A DNA stretch of 64,000 nucleotides. It comes from Pseudomonadota bacterium (GTDB lineage: Bacteria; Myxococcota_A; UBA796; UBA9615). Each line of letters begins with the position of its first letter. Position 1 is the stretch's first letter. A model generated the notes under the pieces. The model worked only from the letters and a program-made list of their open reading frames with translations, was not told where the DNA came from and ran no database searches. The stretch spans positions 1 to 64,000 of the forward strand of contig JAAESI010000331.1 in NCBI GenBank assembly GCA_024229515.1. Reading direction: 5' to 3'. A program made the position numbers and the translations under genes. Below, one piece after another: positions 28,157-37,125 of the stretch.

Positions 28157-28996
28157 ATGCGGATTCTTCTTCCCCTCCTGCTGCTCGCGGTCGGCTGCCG
28201 TGCGCCAGACCCGGCCCCCGAGGAGCTCAGTGGGCTGCTCCAGTTCGCGTGGTCGCACTACGATCTGGAGGAGCCGACCAACGACGTCTCCCTCGCCGAC
28301 GCGGGCGTGAACTTCGCCACCTGGTTCGACGAAGAGGTCATCGCCTTCGAGGACTACGACGTGGAGATCGGCTTCGGCGGCACCCTGACCGAGGACGAAG
28401 ACCGGCTCCCCGACGACATCCTCGCCGACCTCATCCCCGCCCCCGAGCACATCGGCGGGGCCGAGGCCGCCGGCGTCGTCGTCGCCATCCAGACCGACTG
28501 CACCCTGGCCGACATCGACCGCATCTACACCATCGACGACCAGCTCAGCCTCTACCCCGACAACTACATCTCGTACGAGCGCACCGACACCGCCAACTAC
28601 GACTGCTTCGTCGACGGCACCTGCGAAGAGATGGAGTGGGTCAGCAACATCAGCAACCAGCTGCCGCTGAACGTGACCGCGACCTTCCGGCTGCAGAACT
28701 TCTTCCGCCGCATCGAAGCGGTGGCGCCGGACGGCACCGAGATCAACGCCCGCCTCGGCCGCACGTGGATGCGCGAGGAGGCCACGATGGACCCCGCCTC
28801 GATCGGCAAGTGGTTCCAGAACTACCAGATGGAGTACTTGCTGGAGAACGAGGACGGCGTGCTGCACGTCTACCCGCAGTGGGTGGAGGTCCAGCTGGGC
28901 GAGATCAACACCGAGGCCAACGCGTTCCTGAACAGCTACCTCGACGGCCTGCGCGAATACATCCTCGCGCTGGAAGAGCACTGCAACGCGGAATGA
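28157..28996 (+). CDS. Lipoprotein of unknown function
   Basis: A 279-residue protein with signal MRILLPLLLLAVGC. The mature domain is acidic and all-soluble, containing FATWFDEEVIAFEDYDVEIG near the start and LQNFFRRIEAVAPDGTEIN in the middle, with two nearby Cys (YDCFVDGTC). No family recognised. ATG of the next gene overlaps its stop (ATGA), so it is coupled to the ATP-grasp enzyme. The N-terminal half may be a peptide-binding or structural domain; that is not supported by any motif. Confidence 0.7.
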   Translation: MRILLPLLLLAVGCRAPDPAPEELSGLLQFAWSHYDLEEPTNDVSLADAGVNFATWFDEEVIAFEDYDVEIGFGGTLTEDEDRLPDDILADLIPAPEHIGGAEAAGVVVAIQTDCTLADIDRIYTIDDQLSLYPDNYISYERTDTANYDCFVDGTCEEMEWVSNISNQLPLNVTATFRLQNFFRRIEAVAPDGTEINARLGRTWMREEATMDPASIGKWFQNYQMEYLLENEDGVLHVYPQWVEVQLGEINTEANAFLNSYLDGLREYILALEEHCNAE

Positions 28997-29844
28997 CCGA
29001 CGTCGCGCTGATCACCTGTGAGGCGCTGCCCGAGCCCGACCCCGACGCCGCCCCCATCGCGGCGGCGCTGGAGGCCGCGGGGCTGACCCACACGCTGCTG
29101 CCGTGGGACGCCGCCGACGCCGATCCCGGGGCCGCGTCCGTCGCCCTGTTCCGCTCCTGCTGGAACTACCCCTGGATGATCGACCGGTTCGCCGCCTGGC
29201 TGGACGTCGCCGGCGCCGCGACGACGCTGCTGAACGGGCTCGACGTCGTGAAGTGGAACCTCCACAAGCGGTACCTGCTGGACCTCGCCGCCGCCGGGGT
29301 CCCCACCACCCCCACCGAGGTCGTGGCCGCCGGCTCGACCGAGACCCTGGGCGACATCCTCGGCCGCCGCGGCTGGACCGACGTCGTCGTCAAGCCGGCC
29401 ATCAGCGCCGGCTCCTTCCGCACCCTCCGCTGCGGCGTCGAGGGCCAGGCCCACCTCGCCGATCTGCTGACCGCCGGCGACGTGCTCGTGCAGCCCTACC
29501 TGAGCTCCGTCGAAGGCCACGGCGAGCGCGCCCTGGTGTGGCTGGACGGGCACCTGTCTCACGCCATTCGCAAGACCGTGCGCTGGCAGGGCGAGGACGA
29601 GCTCGTCTCCACCGAAGCGATGCCCATCAGCGACGCCGAAGCCGAGGTCGCGGCCGCCGCAGTCGCGGTCGCGCAGGCGCGCGGGGACCTGCTCTACGCC
29701 CGCATCGACATGGCGCCGAACGCCTCGGGGCAGCCGGTGGTGATGGAGCTTGAGCTCATCGAACCGTCGCTCTTCTTCCCCCAGGGGGGGCCTCAGGCGC
29801 TGGAGCGGTTCGTGGCTGGAATCAAGGCGCGCATACGGGCGTAA
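28993..29844 (+). CDS. ATP-grasp domain ligase-like protein
   Basis: A 283-residue cytosolic protein with ATP-grasp features: an N-terminal Rossmann-like part (VALITCEALPEPDPDA, LFRSCWNY), an ATP-binding segment VVVKPAISAGSF, VLVQPYLSSVEGHGERALVWLDG, and the C-terminal metal site RIDMAPN ... VVMELELIEPSLFF. This resembles RimK- and cycloserine-DcsG-like enzymes that join a carboxylate to an amine using ATP. The start overlaps the lipoprotein stop by 4 bp. The C-terminus overlaps the converging MopE gene by 23 bp. Substrate unknown; a peptide or amino-acid modification is inference. Confidence 0.8.
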   Translation: MTDVALITCEALPEPDPDAAPIAAALEAAGLTHTLLPWDAADADPGAASVALFRSCWNYPWMIDRFAAWLDVAGAATTLLNGLDVVKWNLHKRYLLDLAAAGVPTTPTEVVAAGSTETLGDILGRRGWTDVVVKPAISAGSFRTLRCGVEGQAHLADLLTAGDVLVQPYLSSVEGHGERALVWLDGHLSHAIRKTVRWQGEDELVSTEAMPISDAEAEVAAAAVAVAQARGDLLYARIDMAPNASGQPVVMELELIEPSLFFPQGGPQALERFVAGIKARIRA

Positions 29845-32245
29845 CCGCGTACTGGCCGCTGAGGACCAGGGACGACGAGCTGCAGGTGCAGGGCGCCGCC
29901 TGCGAGTACATCGTGTGGGTGCCGACCGAGAACCAGACCACCTCGGTGGTGTAGGGCCAGCACGAGGCGCAGCCGATGTTGGTGCTGATCGAGTTGGCCG
30001 TCACCGCCTCGGCGTAGCCCGCCACCGTCACGATCGTCTGGCTCGCCGTGTTGGCGCACCAGCAGTGCGGCTCGGCGCCCGAATGCGTGAACACCGCCAT
30101 CTGGCAGCAGGAGTCGTCGCTGCCGTCGCAGTCCTGGTCGATCGTGTCTTCGCAGATCTCGGGCGCGCCCAGGTAGATGCTCGCGTCCGTGTCGTCGCAG
30201 TCGCTGTCGGCGCACTCGTTGAACGTGTCGCCGTCATCGTCCGTCTCGGTCGGGTCCAGGAACGTGTCGCAGTCGTTGTCGAACCCGTCGCACACCTCGG
30301 TGTTGCCGGGGAAGTTGTTGATGTCGTTGTCGTCGCAGTCCGGCACGAAGTCGCACTCGTCCACGCCGTCCAGATCGTTGTCGATCTCGTCCCCGCCCAG
30401 CAGCCCGTCGCAGTCGTTGTCCGCGTCATCGCACACCTCGGGGTTGCCGGGGAAGTTGTTGGGGTCGGCGTCGTCGCAGTCCGGGATCGTGTCGCACTCG
30501 CTGACGCCGTCGCCGTCGTTGTCGATCTCGTCGGGGCTGAAGAAGCCGTCGCAGTCGTTGTCCTGCCCGTCGCAGACCTCGGTGTTGCCGGGGAAGTTGT
30601 TGATGTCAGCGTCGTCGCAGTCCGGAATCGTGTCGCACTCGTCCACGCCGTCCAGATCGTTGTCGATCTCGTCCCCGCCCAGCAGCCCGTCGCAGTCGTT
30701 GTCCGCGTCGTCGCAGACCTCGAGGTTGCCGGGGAAGTTGTTGATGTCGACGTCGTCGCAGTCGCCCGCGCAGGTGGTGACGCCGTCGCCGTCGGTGTCG
30801 AAGTCCTCGTCGATGTCGGTGTCGCAGTCGTTGTCGACGCCGTCGCAGACCTCGGGGGCGCCGTTGTAGGAGTTCAGGTCCTGGGGCGCGCAGTCGGTCA
30901 GATCCGGGTCCAGGTCGCCGTCATCGTCCAGGTCGATGCAGTCCGGCTCGAGGTCGCCGTCGGTGTCCAGGTCGTCGTCCACGATGCTGCCGTCGCAGTC
31001 GCTGTCGACGTTGTCGCAGGACTCGGTGGCGTTGGGGTAGACCGAGGCATCCAGGGGACCGCAGTCGACGGAGTCGGGGAAGAGGTCGTTGTCGTCGTCG
31101 TCGTCGGTGCAGTCGGGATCCAGGTCACCGTCGGTGTCCAGGTCCTCGTCCACCAGGCTGCCGTCGCAGTCGCTGTCGACCTCGTCGCAGATCTCCGGGG
31201 CGCCCGGGTAGACCGACGGGTCATCCTCGTCGCAGTCGCCATCGGCCTCCGAGATGCCGTCGCCGTCCAGGTCGATGAGGTCGAGGCACTCCTCGCAAGC
31301 CGTCTCCAGCTCCACGAGCACGTCCAGGAAGACGTGGCCGAAGGTGGCGGGGTCGGCGTCGAACCGGCCCGAGCCCTCGTCGTAGTCCACGTCCGGGCGG
31401 CCGCAGACGCCGACGTAGGCGATGGTCATGAGGCAGCCGCCGGTCTCTTCGCACAACTCGTTGAAGGTCAGGTCGGCGTCGCAGATCGGGTCTTCGTCGA
31501 AGCCGTCAGCCGACGCGGAGCCGGAGCAGCCGTCGACGGTGCACTCCAGCAGCGCGGTGTAGGACCCGAAGGAGGCGCCGAAGCCGTCGACGACGTCCAG
31601 ATCGGCCTCGTCGGGGCCGCCGCCGTCGAGGGTCCGGTAGGTGGTCGTGACGGACTCCAGGAACGCGTCGTGGTCGCCGGGCGTGCCCGCACCGGGGGCG
31701 ACGACGGCGAACGTGGTCATGACCTGGGTCGCGACCGCCCAGTCGACCTCGAAGACCACCGCGCCGCTGACCATGCGAGGCAGCACGACGGCGGTGCGGA
31801 AGTTGGACTGGCCGTCGCCCGCGAGGGTGGCGAAGCCGGTGGGCGCCTCTTCGGTGCCGTCGATGACCGCGACATCCAGCACGCTCCAGGCGCCGACCAC
31901 GTCGTCCGCCCAGATGCCGATGTTGCTGCCAGGGCCGATCTCGTCGAGCTCGGTGACGCCGAACGTCAGCCCGTCGGCGGCGAACGAGGTGTCCACGAAC
32001 AGCTGCAGGTGCGCCAGCAGCGCCAGCTCGGCGGCGGACGGCTCGACCACGTCGTCGTCGTCGACCACGTCGTCATCATCATCCGGACCGGAGTCGTCGT
32101 CGTCGGGCCCCACGTCGTCGTCGTCCGCCGAGCTGTCGTCGTCGTCGGGCGAATCGGTGCCGTCGTCATCGTCGATGACACGGGGGGGCGTGGGGCAGGC
32201 CACGAGGGCGAAAGCGGCCAGGAACATCAAGAGGTTTGCGCGCAT
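29822..32245 (-). CDS. MopE-repeat lipoprotein with Asp-rich N-terminus
   Basis: An 807-residue protein. Lipoprotein signal MRANLLMFLAAFALVAC is followed by an Asp linker (DDDDGTDSPDDDD and more, about residues 25-70). A globular domain of about 250 residues carries Cys pairs (ECTVDGC, LCEETGGC, ACEECL). About nine MopE units follow between residues 330 and 710 (DCDDxDxNNFPGNxEVCDxxDNDCDG with the variable LLGGDEIDNDLDGVDECD spacer), ending IDQDCDGSDDSCC. A Cys-rich C-terminus follows. Probably displayed on the surface and metal-binding. Confidence 0.85.
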   Translation of the reverse strand: MRANLLMFLAAFALVACPTPPRVIDDDDGTDSPDDDDSSADDDDVGPDDDDSGPDDDDDVVDDDDVVEPSAAELALLAHLQLFVDTSFAADGLTFGVTELDEIGPGSNIGIWADDVVGAWSVLDVAVIDGTEEAPTGFATLAGDGQSNFRTAVVLPRMVSGAVVFEVDWAVATQVMTTFAVVAPGAGTPGDHDAFLESVTTTYRTLDGGGPDEADLDVVDGFGASFGSYTALLECTVDGCSGSASADGFDEDPICDADLTFNELCEETGGCLMTIAYVGVCGRPDVDYDEGSGRFDADPATFGHVFLDVLVELETACEECLDLIDLDGDGISEADGDCDEDDPSVYPGAPEICDEVDSDCDGSLVDEDLDTDGDLDPDCTDDDDDNDLFPDSVDCGPLDASVYPNATESCDNVDSDCDGSIVDDDLDTDGDLEPDCIDLDDDGDLDPDLTDCAPQDLNSYNGAPEVCDGVDNDCDTDIDEDFDTDGDGVTTCAGDCDDVDINNFPGNLEVCDDADNDCDGLLGGDEIDNDLDGVDECDTIPDCDDADINNFPGNTEVCDGQDNDCDGFFSPDEIDNDGDGVSECDTIPDCDDADPNNFPGNPEVCDDADNDCDGLLGGDEIDNDLDGVDECDFVPDCDDNDINNFPGNTEVCDGFDNDCDTFLDPTETDDDGDTFNECADSDCDDTDASIYLGAPEICEDTIDQDCDGSDDSCCQMAVFTHSGAEPHCWCANTASQTIVTVAGYAEAVTANSISTNIGCASCWPYTTEVVWFSVGTHTMYSQAAPCTCSSSSLVLSGQYAVTPVCAP

Positions 32246-32298
32246 GGTCGCAGCAGAGTAGCCGGCCCGGTTAGAATCCGGCTCCCTCAGGAGAATCC

Positions 32299-32688
32299 AT
32301 GGCGCTCGATTCGATCGACTACCAACAGATCAAGATGGCCTTGAAGGACTGCCTTCGCGAAGAAGGCGTGACCGGAGAGACGTTCCTCGGACAGCGATGG
32401 AGCGGCGGCCGCATCGTCATCTACCCGCGCGACCCCGACCTCCAGCCCAAGGAGATCCCGGTGGACGATCTGTTCCACAAGGTCGTCATGCTGCGGGACC
32501 GGCTCCGTGTGCTGGAGCAGAAGATCAACGGGAACAAGTCGATGCCCGAGCGGGAGAAGGTCGAACTGCAGCAGTATGTCACCCGCTGCTACGGCTCCCT
32601 GACCACCTTCAACGTGCTCTTCCGCGACAAGGCGGATCAGTTCGTGGGCCAGCGCGGCGGAAGCGTCAAGCGCAGGACGCGGGAGTAA
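32299..32688 (+). CDS. Small conserved-looking protein upstream of the kinase
   Basis: A 129-residue cytosolic protein with no signal. It begins MALDSIDYQQIKMALKDCL, has a WSGGRIVIYPRDPDLQPKEIP beta segment and a predicted coiled-coil helix in residues 60-100 (DDLFHKVVMLRDRLRVLEQKI). The C-terminus is basic (VKRRTRE). AGGAG 5 nt before ATG 32299 fixes the start. It ends 7 bp before the kinase ATG, so the two are almost certainly cotranscribed. I do not recognise a family. A regulatory partner of the kinase is inference from linkage only. Confidence 0.7.
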   Translation: MALDSIDYQQIKMALKDCLREEGVTGETFLGQRWSGGRIVIYPRDPDLQPKEIPVDDLFHKVVMLRDRLRVLEQKINGNKSMPEREKVELQQYVTRCYGSLTTFNVLFRDKADQFVGQRGGSVKRRTRE

Positions 32689-32695
32689 TCGGACC

Positions 32696-35600
32696 ATGGC
32701 CGGACGGGGGCTCTCCCCAGCGCTCGGCCGCGTCGGTCCCTATGAGATCCTCGATCTCCTCGGCCAGGGCGGCATGGCTGCCGTCTACCTCGCCCGCGAC
32801 AAACGCGACGGCCGCGAGGTCGCCGTCAAGGTGCTCGCCCGCATGCGGCCGTCCTGGGTGCAGCGCTTCAGCCGCGAGTTCGACGCCGCCCGGCGGGTCG
32901 ACCACCCCAACGTCGTCAAGGTGCTCGAAGCGGGTGAGGCCGACGGGCTCGCCTACTACTCGATGGAGCGCATCCACGGCGTCACCGCGGCCCGGTACGT
33001 GCTCGGCCTCGACGGCGATGCCCCCCTCCCGCCGCCGCCCCCGATGGACCGCCGCGGCCCCCCCGAGCCCGCCGATCCGGCGCTCATCGACCGCTGCCTC
33101 GACGCCTCGATCCAGCTCAGCCGCGCCGTCGGCGCCATCCACGCCGTCGGCCTGGTCCACCGCGACCTGAAGCCCGGCAACGTGCTCGTGACCCCCGCGG
33201 GCATCGTCAAGCTCGTCGACTTCGGCGTGGCCAAGTGGCTGGAGGAGCAGACCTCGTTCACCCAGGTCGGCCACGTCGTCGGCTCCTACTCCTACATGTC
33301 GCCCGAACAGATCACGGGCGCCGAGGTCGACCACCGGGCCGACATGTACGGCATGGGCATCCTGCTGTACGAGCTGCTCACGGGCGCGCCCCCGTTCCGC
33401 GCGCGGCGCCCCCAGGAGTACCTCTGGCTGCACTGCACGGCGCAGCCCGACCCCGTCTCCCGCATCCTCGAGGGGATCCCCCCCAAGCTGGACTCGCTGC
33501 TGCTCCGGCTGCTCGCCAAGGAGCCCGCGGACCGGCCCGAGAGCATGGCCGTGGTGGAGGAGGAGCTGCTCAGCCTGCGCTCCGTCATGGACGGGGACGA
33601 CGACGGCGCCAACGTCGAGATCGCCCTGGAGGACGACAGCCTCGCCGGGGACGCGGCGATCGAGTTCGAGCCCACCTCCGACGAGGAGATGACGATCAAG
33701 ACGAGCAAGGGCGACCTCGCCGCGCTCGCCAAGGAGCCGAACCAGGCCTCCACCACCCGGCTGGACCCCGAGGAGTTCGACGACATCCGGCGGAAGGCCC
33801 GCGCGGCCCAGGCGGACTCGGCTCCCCGCGTCGAAGAGACCCGTCCCCTCCCCCGCGCCTCGACCCTGAAGCGACGCTCGTCGGTCAGCAGCGCCAGCAA
33901 CGTCGCCCTCGCCGCGCTCGTCACCCCCCGGCACGTCGGCCGCAAGAAGGAGCTGGAGGGGCTCATCCAGCACCTCAAGGGGGTCAAGCGCAACGGCGTA
34001 CGCGCGGTCCTCATCGAGGGCGAAGAGGGCACCGGCAAGACCCGCCTGCTGCACACCTTCCGGGGGCTCGCGTGGGTCAAGGGGGCGCGGGTCGCCATCG
34101 GCCGCTGCCACGCCGCCGGCGGCGCCTTCTGCGCGCCGTTCCACGACATCCTCCTCCGGCTCGCCGGCCCGGGCCTGTCCCGCAGCCACTACGAGCGGGT
34201 GCTCGGCCCCGACAAGGAGATGCTGCTGCGCTTCTTCCCCGCTCTGGCGCGGGAGGGCGAGGCGCTGCCGCCCGGGGTCGCGGACGACTTCGGCGGGTCC
34301 GCCAAGGACGATCTGGCCGCCCTGTACCGGGCCGTCGGCGCGGTGTTCCGGCGGGCAGCCCAGGACGCCCCCCTCATCCTCGGCGTCGAGGACGTGCAGT
34401 GGGCCGACGAGGGCACCATCCGGCTGGTCGCCTCCCTGCTGCGCAGGCTCGCCGCTCCCAACCCCGCCCAGGTCCTGATCGTGCTGACCTACCGGGGCGA
34501 GGACGTGGACGCCGAGGCAGGCACGAGCCCGCGCATGGTCCCCACCATCGGCGACCTCGGGAACGTGCACTCCATCTCGCTGAACCCGCTGTCCGGCGAC
34601 GAGACCCGCGAGCTGATCGAGTCCGTGACGATCGACGTGCCGGTGGACGGGGTCGTGCTCGACCGGCTCGCCGACGCCGCCCGCGGCAACCCGCGCTTCG
34701 CCGTCGAGGTGGCCCGCACGCTGGTCGAGGCCGGCGGCGCCCCCGAGGGCGGCGGCGACTGGGATCTGCCGACCTCCCTGCTGGCGGCGTACGCGCGTCG
34801 GCTGGAGACGCTGGGCAAGTCGGCCCGCGACGTGGCCCGGGTCATCGCCCTGCTGGGAGGCCGGCCCCCGCTCACGATCGTGCAGACGGCCGCCGGTCTG
34901 GAGACCCGCAAGTTCGCCGTCGCGGTCACCGAGCTGGAGCACAAGCGGGTCATCGAGGTCGACCACAAGAGCGAGCTCGACACCGCCGCGCTGACGTCCG
35001 AGGCGCTCCGCACCGCGGTGCTGGATTCGCTGTCGGGGTCGCAAGCGCGGGCGCTGCACCGACGCGCCGCCGCGGCGTGGCTCAAGGAGGTCGGTCAAGG
35101 CGCCGGCCCGGCCGGACACGCCGCCCGCCACCTGTACGCCGCGGGCGAGAACCGGGCCGCGTTCCCCTACGCCCTGAAGGCGGCCCACCGGGCCAGCGAC
35201 GCCCGGGACTACAGCACCATGCGCCGCTGGATGGCGCAGATCGGCGACCCCGGCGAGGCCCTGTCGGAGGTCTCCCGCGAGGCGCAGTACCAGTACTGGA
35301 TGCTGCGGTTCACCACGACCTTCTCCGAGGGCGACCTCCCCCGCGCCGAGTCGGCGATCGAGCAGGCCGCCGAGGCCGCGCCGGACACCGCCGCGCGGCT
35401 CACCACCGGCGTCGCCTGCGCCCGGCTGCACACCCGCACGGGCAACTACCTGGGCGCCGTGAAGGTCTGCCGCAAGGGCCTCCGCGAGGCGCGCAAGGCG
35501 GGCAAGATCGACGAGGCGGTGCGGTTCGCCATCCAGGGCTCCCGGGCCGCCCGCCGCTCCGGCGACAACGAGTCGGCCCTGGCGTGGCTGTCGGAGGCGG

Positions 35601-36604
35601 ACATGCTGCTGGCCGCGAACCCGGGCCACGAGGCGCTGGAGGTTCGCGCCGCTTGGACCCGCTCGGCGGTGCTGCTGGAGCTGCGCCGCGAGGACGAAGC
35701 CGAGGGCGAGATCCACCGCGCCATCGACCTCGCCCTCAAGACCGGCCAGGAACGCCCCGAAGCGGGCCTGCGCACCAACCTGTCGGTCGTCTACTGGCGG
35801 CGGGGAGAGGTGGATCTGGCGATCGAAGAGGTCGAACGGTCCGTCCAGATCTTCGAGGAGACGGGCGAGCGCGATCAGGTCGCGCTGAACGAGTCCAACC
35901 TCGCCGAGCTGCGGATGATGCAGGGCAAGCTCACCGAGGCGCTGCGCTACGGCCGATCGTGCTGGATGGCGTTCCGCCGGCTGGGGGACCGCCAGGGCAC
36001 GATCATCTCGGCGGCCACGCTGCTGGCGGTGGCGCGGGCGCTGCAGGACGAGGCCGAGGCGGAGAAGGTGATGGAGGCCGTGGGCGAGCCCCGGCCGGGC
36101 CAGCCCCTCGAAGGGATCTGGACGCTGTACTGGCTGGAGCGGACCCGCTGGCACCGCACGCAGCAGCAGAACTCCGTGGCGTGGCACTGCGTCGAGCAAG
36201 CCGCTCGGGCGCTGGGCAACGCCGCACCGCCGTACCGTCGCCGGGAGGTGGCGCTGGCGCGGGCCGAGCTGCTGTACGACCGCGGTCAGTACGGACGCGC
36301 CGAGCCGCTGGCGGACAAGGTCGTCACGGGTGCCGAGGACGAGCGCCACTGGCCGGTGGCCTGGTACGCCCGGGCCGTGCGGTCAGCCGCCCGCGCCCGG
36401 CTGGGGACCGAGGATCAGCCGACCACGCCGCCGCCCAAGATGCTGGAGCACAACCTCCCGCTGGCCCTCGCGACCGCCTGGTACCTGGGCGAGGCCGCGG
36501 CCGCGCGGGGCGACGACAGCCGCGCCGCGCTCTACCGCGAAGAGGGCAAGGAGCTGGCCCGAAGCGCGGGCTTCGTGGACTGGTCGAACGTCTTCAATCG
36601 ATAG
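32696..36604 (+). CDS. Ser/Thr protein kinase fused to AAA-type ATPase and TPR region
   Basis: A 1302-residue protein. The Hanks-type kinase domain (15-290) has GQGGMAAVYLA (P-loop), Lys45, HRDLKPGN at 155-162, DFG at 175-177 and SYSYMSPEQ activation segment. An acidic linker (about 300-410) leads to an ATPase domain beginning VGRKKELEGL with Walker A GEEGTGKT at 442-449, and a C-terminal half rich in TPR-like helices (AARRSGDNESALAWL, AEGEIHRAIDLAL, ATAWYLGEAAAARG). No transmembrane helix was seen, so it is cytosolic. The architecture is that of bacterial STAND-like signalling kinases. The stimulus and substrates are unknown. Confidence 0.93.
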   Translation: MAGRGLSPALGRVGPYEILDLLGQGGMAAVYLARDKRDGREVAVKVLARMRPSWVQRFSREFDAARRVDHPNVVKVLEAGEADGLAYYSMERIHGVTAARYVLGLDGDAPLPPPPPMDRRGPPEPADPALIDRCLDASIQLSRAVGAIHAVGLVHRDLKPGNVLVTPAGIVKLVDFGVAKWLEEQTSFTQVGHVVGSYSYMSPEQITGAEVDHRADMYGMGILLYELLTGAPPFRARRPQEYLWLHCTAQPDPVSRILEGIPPKLDSLLLRLLAKEPADRPESMAVVEEELLSLRSVMDGDDDGANVEIALEDDSLAGDAAIEFEPTSDEEMTIKTSKGDLAALAKEPNQASTTRLDPEEFDDIRRKARAAQADSAPRVEETRPLPRASTLKRRSSVSSASNVALAALVTPRHVGRKKELEGLIQHLKGVKRNGVRAVLIEGEEGTGKTRLLHTFRGLAWVKGARVAIGRCHAAGGAFCAPFHDILLRLAGPGLSRSHYERVLGPDKEMLLRFFPALAREGEALPPGVADDFGGSAKDDLAALYRAVGAVFRRAAQDAPLILGVEDVQWADEGTIRLVASLLRRLAAPNPAQVLIVLTYRGEDVDAEAGTSPRMVPTIGDLGNVHSISLNPLSGDETRELIESVTIDVPVDGVVLDRLADAARGNPRFAVEVARTLVEAGGAPEGGGDWDLPTSLLAAYARRLETLGKSARDVARVIALLGGRPPLTIVQTAAGLETRKFAVAVTELEHKRVIEVDHKSELDTAALTSEALRTAVLDSLSGSQARALHRRAAAAWLKEVGQGAGPAGHAARHLYAAGENRAAFPYALKAAHRASDARDYSTMRRWMAQIGDPGEALSEVSREAQYQYWMLRFTTTFSEGDLPRAESAIEQAAEAAPDTAARLTTGVACARLHTRTGNYLGAVKVCRKGLREARKAGKIDEAVRFAIQGSRAARRSGDNESALAWLSEADMLLAANPGHEALEVRAAWTRSAVLLELRREDEAEGEIHRAIDLALKTGQERPEAGLRTNLSVVYWRRGEVDLAIEEVERSVQIFEETGERDQVALNESNLAELRMMQGKLTEALRYGRSCWMAFRRLGDRQGTIISAATLLAVARALQDEAEAEKVMEAVGEPRPGQPLEGIWTLYWLERTRWHRTQQQNSVAWHCVEQAARALGNAAPPYRRREVALARAELLYDRGQYGRAEPLADKVVTGAEDERHWPVAWYARAVRSAARARLGTEDQPTTPPPKMLEHNLPLALATAWYLGEAAAARGDDSRAALYREEGKELARSAGFVDWSNVFNR

Positions 36605-37108
36605 CTAGGACCCCGGCTCGATCAGGTCCGTGCGGTCGAAGACCAGCTGCAGGGGGAGCTCCAACGCGGACTCCGCGAGGGTCTCCAGGCAGCCGTCGCC
36701 AGGCTCCTCGGCCGGCTCCGTCTCCCCGAACCAGCGCTCCTCGATCTCCGTCGGCGCCAGCCGATGCTCCCAACCGCCGGCGATGAACGTGATGGCGCCG
36801 TCGGCGTCCCACGTCAGGGTGTGGTCCCCCACCGCGAGGCAGGGCTCGAGGCCGGGCGTGATGTTCCCAGGCTGACCGGGGATCTCGTTCCAGACCTCCC
36901 CCTGCTTCTGCCAGGACTTCTCGGTGGGGCCGACGTACAGCGAACAGGTGAGGACTCCGAGGAGGCGGGTGCCGTCGGGCACGTCGGGGGCGCCCCAGTC
37001 CCAGCCGCCGTCGACGGGATCGGTGGCGTCGTCGTCGTCGTCGTCCGCGGGGGTGGGGGGCGCCGAACAGGCGGCCAGCAGCGGCAGAAGCAGGACGAGG
37101 CGTCGCAC
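36605..37108 (-). CDS. Asp-linker lipoprotein, unknown function
   Basis: A 167-residue protein starting MRRLVLLLPLLAAC with lipobox LAAC. A short Pro linker and DDDDDD follow, then a compact domain: RLLGVLTCSLYVGPTEK, ITPGLEPCLAVGDHTL, ITFIAGGWEHRL and CLETLAESALELPL, with three further cysteines that may pair. Convergent with the kinase gene and abutting its stop. Divergent from the PQQ-propeller lipoprotein with about 17 bp between starts. Confidence 0.7.
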   Translation of the reverse strand: MRRLVLLLPLLAACSAPPTPADDDDDDATDPVDGGWDWGAPDVPDGTRLLGVLTCSLYVGPTEKSWQKQGEVWNEIPGQPGNITPGLEPCLAVGDHTLTWDADGAITFIAGGWEHRLAPTEIEERWFGETEPAEEPGDGCLETLAESALELPLQLVFDRTDLIEPGS

Positions 37109-37125
37109 GCCGCTACGATACCGGC

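Noticed and set aside
32666..36349. A very long open frame antisense to the kinase gene
   Set aside because: High G+C keeps the opposite strand open; its composition is Arg/Gly/Ala-rich with no domain, while the plus strand has complete kinase motifs.
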